Shown: positions 6,409-7,719 of the stretch, piece by piece | Layout of the letters: each line of letters opens with the position of its first letter | How positions within the stretch are numbered: the stretch's first letter is position 1 | NCBI GenBank assembly: GCA_014304965.1 | Contig: JACRTZ010000240.1 | Coordinates: 1 to 7,719, forward strand | DNA length: 7,719 nucleotides | Source: Vulcanimicrobiota bacterium | GTDB lineage: Bacteria > Vulcanimicrobiota > Vulcanimicrobiia > Vulcanimicrobiales > Vulcanimicrobiaceae | Direction of reading: 5' to 3' | Program-made: the position numbers and the translations under genes | Notes under the pieces: model-generated | What the model saw: only the letters and a program-made list of their open reading frames with translations | Told to the model about the DNA's origin: nothing | Databases searched by the model: none

Positions 6409-6626
6409 TCCGCCTTGGTGACCGCGCTGGTCGCGGCCATGAAGCCGATTGCCGAATGCGTGCCGTCGCAGAACGGTTTGGTCGTCGAGCCGCCGCACCG
6501 GCACAACTTGACGGTGCCGCCGCGGTCCGATACGTCGATCTCGTTGCCTTGACCGTCACGCAACACGATCGGCCCGGTCACCACGTACGGACCGGTGGGG
6601 CGAATCGTGATCTCGACGTCGGCCAT
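6405..6626 (-). CDS. CDGSH iron-sulfur domain protein
   Basis: A 73-residue protein with one CDGSH (zinc-finger-like) motif that binds a 2Fe-2S cluster by three Cys and one His. The motif is CRCGGSTTKPFCDGTH with Cys42, Cys44, Cys53 and His57, at the exact C-x-C-x8-C-x3-H spacing. The start MADVEITIRPTGPYVVTGP is common to stand-alone bacterial CDGSH proteins. They are small cytosolic redox or Fe-S carriers of poorly known partner, so no precise role is given. The ATG has the best ribosome site in the window, and its TGA overlaps the acetyltransferase GTG. It follows livF by 9 bases on the same strand and is probably co-transcribed. The transporter link could be operonic convenience only. Confidence 0.93.
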   Translation of the reverse strand: MADVEITIRPTGPYVVTGPIVLRDGQGNEIDVSDRGGTVKLCRCGGSTTKPFCDGTHSAIGFMAATSAVTKAE

Positions 6627-6631
6627 AGCTG

Positions 6632-6637
6632 CTCCTT
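6632..6637 (-). promoter_or_regulatory. ribosome binding site of the CDGSH gene
   Basis: AAGGAG on the minus strand, 5 bases before the ATG at 6626, is a near-perfect Shine-Dalgarno site. It overlaps the livF TAA stop (TAAGGAG), so ribosomes ending livF sit on it, which suggests coupled translation. Confidence 0.8.
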
Positions 6638-7364
6638 ATGCTGATTCTATGGCGCCGCCCAAGTAGACGGACTGCACGCGTTCGTCCTGCGCGAGGTCTG
6701 CAGCCGACCCCTGCAGTGCGATCTCGCCGTTCTCGAGCACGTAGGCGCGATCGGCACGCGCGAGCGCCTGAAACGCGTTCTGTTCGACCAGCACGATGGA
6801 CGTGCCGGCCGCGCGCAATTCTGAAATCGTTTCGAAGATCGAGGCAGCGATCTGCGGCGCAAGCCCGGTCGACGGCTCATCCATCAACAGCAGTCGCGGC
6901 TCGGCCATCAATGCACGCGCGATGGCCAACATCTGCTGCTCGCCGCCCGACAAGGAGAACGCCGTCGCCGAACGGCGTCCGGCGAGCGCCGGAAAGCGCT
7001 CGTACGCTTCATTCAATTTGCGCTCGAGCGAAGCCCGCGGCTTCACGATGGCGCCAAGACGCAGGTTATCGTCCACACTCAATTCGCTGAAGAGTTGACG
7101 GCCTTCCGGAACGTGCACGAGCCCGGCGCGAACCAGGACCTCGGGTCCGGCCCCTGCGATCGCGCGTCCGTCAAAGACGATCTCGCCGGCGGTGACGGTC
7201 GCGTCGAAGCCGGTGATGGCGCGCAACAAGGTGGATTTGCCAGCCCCGTTCGGGCCCAGGACGGCAACGATTTCGCGCTCGTGCACTTCGAGCGAAACGC
7301 CGTGCAACACGGCCAGGCGCCCGTAGCCAGCCTGCAGCCCGCGAACTTCCAGGAGCGGGCTCAC
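6636..7364 (-). CDS. livF: branched-chain amino acid-type ABC transporter ATP-binding protein LivF
   Basis: One of the two cytosolic ATPases of a LivFGHMJ/K-type importer for branched-chain amino acids or similar solutes. The 242 residues match the family. Walker A is GPNGAGKST (37-45), the LivF-typical VPEGRQLFSELSVDDNL is at 85-101, the signature is LSGGEQQ (138-144), Walker B is LLLMDEP (158-164) and LVEQNAF (192-198) replaces the H-switch as in LivF. The C-terminus VQSVYLGG ends as LivF proteins do. GTG 7364 overlaps the livG stop (GTGA), so the two are probably translated together. The permeases (LivH, LivM) and binding protein are not in the window and probably lie upstream beyond 7719. 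The solute cannot be told from the ATPase; urea, amide and aromatic-acid importers share this family. Confidence 0.95.
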   Translation of the reverse strand: MSPLLEVRGLQAGYGRLAVLHGVSLEVHEREIVAVLGPNGAGKSTLLRAITGFDATVTAGEIVFDGRAIAGAGPEVLVRAGLVHVPEGRQLFSELSVDDNLRLGAIVKPRASLERKLNEAYERFPALAGRRSATAFSLSGGEQQMLAIARALMAEPRLLLMDEPSTGLAPQIAASIFETISELRAAGTSIVLVEQNAFQALARADRAYVLENGEIALQGSAADLAQDERVQSVYLGGAIESA

Positions 7365-7719
7365 GACGCCGTCCCCAAGTAGGCGGCGACGACATGAGGA
7401 TCGGCGCGCACGACGGCAGGCGCGCCGTCGGCGATCGTCTTGCCGAGCCGCAGCACCATGACGCGGTCGCTGATGTCCATGACCAAGCGCATGTCGTGCT
7501 CGATGAGGAGCAGTGTCGTGCCGCTCGCGCGTAGCGCCGAGAGGTCTTCGCGCAGCCGCGCGCGCTCGGACGCGTTGAGGCCGGCCGCGGGTTCGTCAAC
7601 GAGCAGCAGTGCGGGCCGGCCGGCGAGCGCGCGTGCGAGTTCGACCCGACGGCGGTCGCCTAACGCGAGATCGCGCGCCGGGGTCTGCGAGATCCGATCG
7701 AGTCCGAGCGTATGCAAGG
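7361..7719 (-). CDS. livG: branched-chain amino acid-type ABC transporter ATP-binding protein LivG (5' part missing)
   Basis: The C-terminal 118 residues of the partner ATPase of LivF; the N-terminal half with Walker A is beyond the right edge (full length about 250). Visible are the LivG-style signature LALGDRRRVELARAL, Walker B LLLVDEPAAGLN, and the H-switch with its following block LLLIEHDMRLVMDISDRVMVL, ending VVAAYLG. These differ from LivF at the signature (LSGGEQQ) and H-switch (VEQN) in the way the two paralogs normally differ. That GD and RR replace the usual GG and Q is common in LivG and is not a defect. The stop TGA overlaps the livF GTG. Confidence 0.93.
   Translation of the reverse strand, partial: LHTLGLDRISQTPARDLALGDRRRVELARALAGRPALLLVDEPAAGLNASERARLREDLSALRASGTTLLLIEHDMRLVMDISDRVMVLRLGKTIADGAPAVVRADPHVVAAYLGTAS

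Noticed and set aside
6409..6504. Upstream extension of the acetyltransferase start
   Set aside because: It overlaps the CDGSH coding region in another frame and adds no conserved residues; GTG 6408 has the overlap and ribosome site.
7361..7719. Possible defective ABC signature (ALGDRRR) in LivG
   Set aside because: LivG proteins normally carry a GDQRR-like variant of the signature, so this is not a sign of decay.

Overview
The window is high-GC bacterial chromosomal DNA, tightly packed, with frequent GTG starts (hppD, fahA, livF and the acetyltransferase) and short gene overlaps. The phylum cannot be read with confidence. GC-rich codon use and generic families fit several high-GC lineages, Eremiobacterota among them, but that is only a guess. 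There is no RNA gene, CRISPR array, insertion sequence or gene-free stretch longer than about 200 bases.

Left edge (1-1346): the 3' part of a 3-hydroxyisobutyrate-dehydrogenase-like oxidoreductase on + faces a small CAP/SCP1-domain protein on -, with 5 bases between them. A 105-base gap then holds a candidate stem-loop just past the hppD stop.

Centre (1347-5944): a homogentisate pathway island for tyrosine/phenylalanine breakdown. On the - strand, in transcription order, lie a DEDDh 3'-5' exonuclease, homogentisate 1,2-dioxygenase (hmgA), a broken remnant of a DUF2721-like membrane protein, and 4-hydroxyphenylpyruvate dioxygenase (hppD). Fumarylacetoacetase (fahA) is divergent on +, its start only a few bases from the exonuclease start. 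HppD makes homogentisate, HmgA opens its ring to maleylacetoacetate, and FahA cleaves fumarylacetoacetate to fumarate and acetoacetate. The isomerase that links the last two steps (maiA) is not in the window.

Right edge (5941-7719): a - strand operon reading livG (3' part only), livF, a CDGSH iron-sulfur protein, then a GNAT acetyltransferase. The first two are the ATPases of a branched-chain amino acid-type ABC importer. livG/livF and CDGSH/GNAT are both joined by GTGA stop/start overlaps.

The most notable non-routine observation is the hmgA-hppD spacer. It holds the first part of a DUF2721-like gene in two frames, apparently split by a single-base frameshift, and the second frame ends in a GTGA overlap with the hppD start. 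Everything else looks like ordinary metabolism, and I see no convincing new system.
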